Both the position numbers and the translations under genes were made by a program. Below, piece after piece: positions 62,298 to 64,000 of a stretch of 64,000 bases of DNA. Every line of letters begins with the position of its first letter. Within the stretch, counting starts at the first letter, position 1. The notes beneath the pieces were generated by a model. It was not told the DNA's origin and made no database searches. It saw only the letters and a program-made list of their open reading frames with translations. Source of the stretch: Cephalopachus bancanus (lineage: Eukaryota; Chordata; Mammalia; Primates; Tarsiidae); NCBI GenBank assembly GCA_027257055.1, contig JAPVLO010000054.1, forward strand, positions 5,270,001-5,334,000, written 5' to 3'.

Positions 62298-63518
62298 AAA
62301 AAGAATGTTTCTTATATTATAAAGCACCCTCTCAAGTTCTGTTGAACATTAAAGTACATTTCAGAGAAGACATTAATTTGAAATATCATCAGTCAATGCA
62401 ATTCTGGATATTTATAAAGGTCACATGTAGTACGCAGAAAATATTAACATAGATTCAACAGAATAATATTATAGCAATTATCCCTCATAGTATAACTTCC
62501 TTTTGCAAGTATTGTAATAAAATATCTAAAGAGAATTTGAAAATATAGCAAGTGTCTTAGAGTGCTCTGGAAACAGAGCCTGAGAGAAGGATTCATGTGC
62601 ATATGATTTATCGGTGGAATACTGTCAGGACAAAATGATGAGGAAATTAGGGGAATGTAGGGAAAGGAGCTAAGGAAGTATGTGACTCAGCCGAGGTCCA
62701 GCTGCCAAGTGATCTCAGAGGAGTTCATGGATCCCATAAATCGCACTACAGAGGTGGGCCCTCCTTGAAGTTAGGATTTCCATATCAGTTAATCAGGGCT
62801 GAGGCTACCAGTAGAAGGAGACGTACTCTCCTGGGTGAAGCGGTTCTCTTTTAGCTGAGGGCAATTCTACAGAGGAACAGTGAACCCTTAGAAGGCAACA
62901 CTAAGGCCATAACTAGTCTTCATACATTTTCTCCTCCACATCCATTCTAGATTTCTCTTCCTCTCAGCTAGTTTGCCTGATGTAGTAAGTCAGGCCCACA
63001 TCCCTAAGGGTTACCATCCAATCAGGTCATGGTTGTGCATCTGCAGTTAACACAGGCATGGTAGTAGCAAAAGATGACTCAGTATCATCTGAAGGCCAAA
63101 TTTATTTCTTCCTTTTCTCATTTTTTATCAGCAGCAGCCCTAGTTCCTTATGATGATCAAGGTCCATTAACCCTGCCAATATAGTAACTCCTTTCTCAGC
63201 TTCCTAGTCTCCAGTTAGGAGGAACCCAAAGTGACCAGGCAGTGATCATGGCTTTAAGCTAATTAGGACGTTTACGTGCCTCGGTGGAAGCAACTTCTCT
63301 CTGGAATCAAGGGCCTCTAGATCTGTAGAGCTTAAAATTGTGAGGACAGGAAGCACATATTCCTGAGTGGGTTACTAGGAGTGATGGCGAGTGGGGACAC
63401 TCCTAATTCCACCATTTGTTTCTTAGACCCACGTATTCTACTTACTGAGGAATTGCCAATATCTTACGGCTATTTGCTTATGGTGTACAATAAATCCTGA
63501 AGGATAACAGTGATACTT
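62298..63518. other. Unassigned, probably containing an old repeat from 62555
   Basis: 62555-62720 (GTGTCTTAGAGTGCTCTGGA, AACAGAGCCTGAGAGAAGGA, TTATCGGTGGAATACTGTCA) and 63200-63460 (TTAAGCTAATTAGGACGTTT, GAGCTTAAAATTGTGAGGAC) resemble decayed LTR-type repeat text, less AT-rich than the surroundings. I cannot name a family. No LIPJ exon seen. Confidence 0.4.
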
Positions 63519-63780
63519 TTTATTTTTTGAGTTGGAATCTCGCTTTGTCGCCCAGACTGGAGTACAGTGGCACACTCGCGGCCACCGTAGCCTCGACCTG
63601 CTGGGCTCCAGCGATCCTTCCGCCTCAGCCTTCCAAGTAGCTGGAACTACAGGTGTGTGCTACCACATCCGGCTCATTTTTTTATATATTGTAGAGATGA
63701 GGGCTCACCAAATTGCCCAGGCGGGTCTCGAACCCGCAGGCTCAGGCAATCCAGTCACATCAGCCTCCCAAAGCGCGGGA
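63519..63780 (-). repeat. Lineage-specific Alu dimer, slightly 5'-truncated
   Basis: Antisense dimer with GCGGGTCTCGAACCCGCAGG and GCGGCCACCGTAGCC. Flanks ACAGTGATACTT and GCAGTGATACTT are the target duplication. Element start (GGCCGGGC...) is missing about 20 bases. Confidence 0.95.
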
Positions 63781-64000
63781 GCAGTGATACTTAAAGTGTG
63801 TTATCTCCCAGCTGGCATCTCCACTGAGCCTTCAAGAGGTTATTTTTGTATCAGGTTGGTATCCTCTTGATGGGAGTTATATGGTAGGACCAGGAGATAC
63901 CTATGGCCATGTGCCAGAAGATACGTCATGTTTGACATGAAATGTCAAATGTGTTATTTAAAATGTTTTATTTAAATGTGTATTATTGCCCAAATTACTA
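63781..64000 (+). other. LIPJ intron, nothing recognised
   Basis: Contains the short tandem TTGACATGAAATGTCAAATG and TTTAAAATGTTTTATTTAAATG, otherwise featureless. Confidence 0.4.

Overview
The window is nuclear DNA from a primate. It holds Alu-type SINEs, several L1 subfamilies, L2, MIR, MER5 and CR1/L3 relics, and large AT-rich introns. The Alu copies fall into an old AluJ-like set and a younger lineage-specific set: left arm with GGGTTCGAGACCC, linker with ACAATAAATC, right arm with GGCCGGGAGCGGCC, tail ACTCCAACTC. I see no AluS/AluY copies and no simian L1PA 3' ends. The copies also lack the usual lemur/galago Alu hallmarks. My best guess is a non-simian primate, with a tarsier somewhat favoured; that is inference.

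Two protein genes are present, both partial, arranged head to head around one CpG island (about 41220-41960). To the left, on the minus strand, is RNLS (renalase): coding exons 1 to 4 at 41458-41575, 40573-40678, 39829-39971 and 30850-31008. All four join in frame through residue 175 plus one base, about half of the protein. The remaining exons were not found and presumably lie beyond the left edge, so positions 1-30849 are RNLS intron 4. To the right, on the plus strand, is one coding exon (61288-61408) of an acid-lipase family gene, most probably LIPJ. The order RNLS(-)/LIPJ(+) is the known primate 10q23 arrangement.

Everything else is repeat or unassigned intronic sequence. Landmarks are a full-length but broken L1 with perfect 16-bp target duplications (14462-20884); a twin-primed L1 (2345-3485); an old L1 (52030-56970) carrying a nested Alu, a nested younger L1 and a small retroposed polyadenylated RNA; a mariner transposase fossil (about 43390-43900); and a long L2 relic (10350-11785).

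The most interesting observations are a decayed second copy of RNLS exon 4 about 0.9 kb downstream of the functional exon, two paired hairpins acquired by the young SINE family, the 76-bp retroposed RNA with an LTR-R-like sequence, and an ATGA overlap between ORF1 and ORF2 of the full-length L1. I saw no RNA genes, CRISPR arrays, bacterial features or intact mobile-element coding regions.
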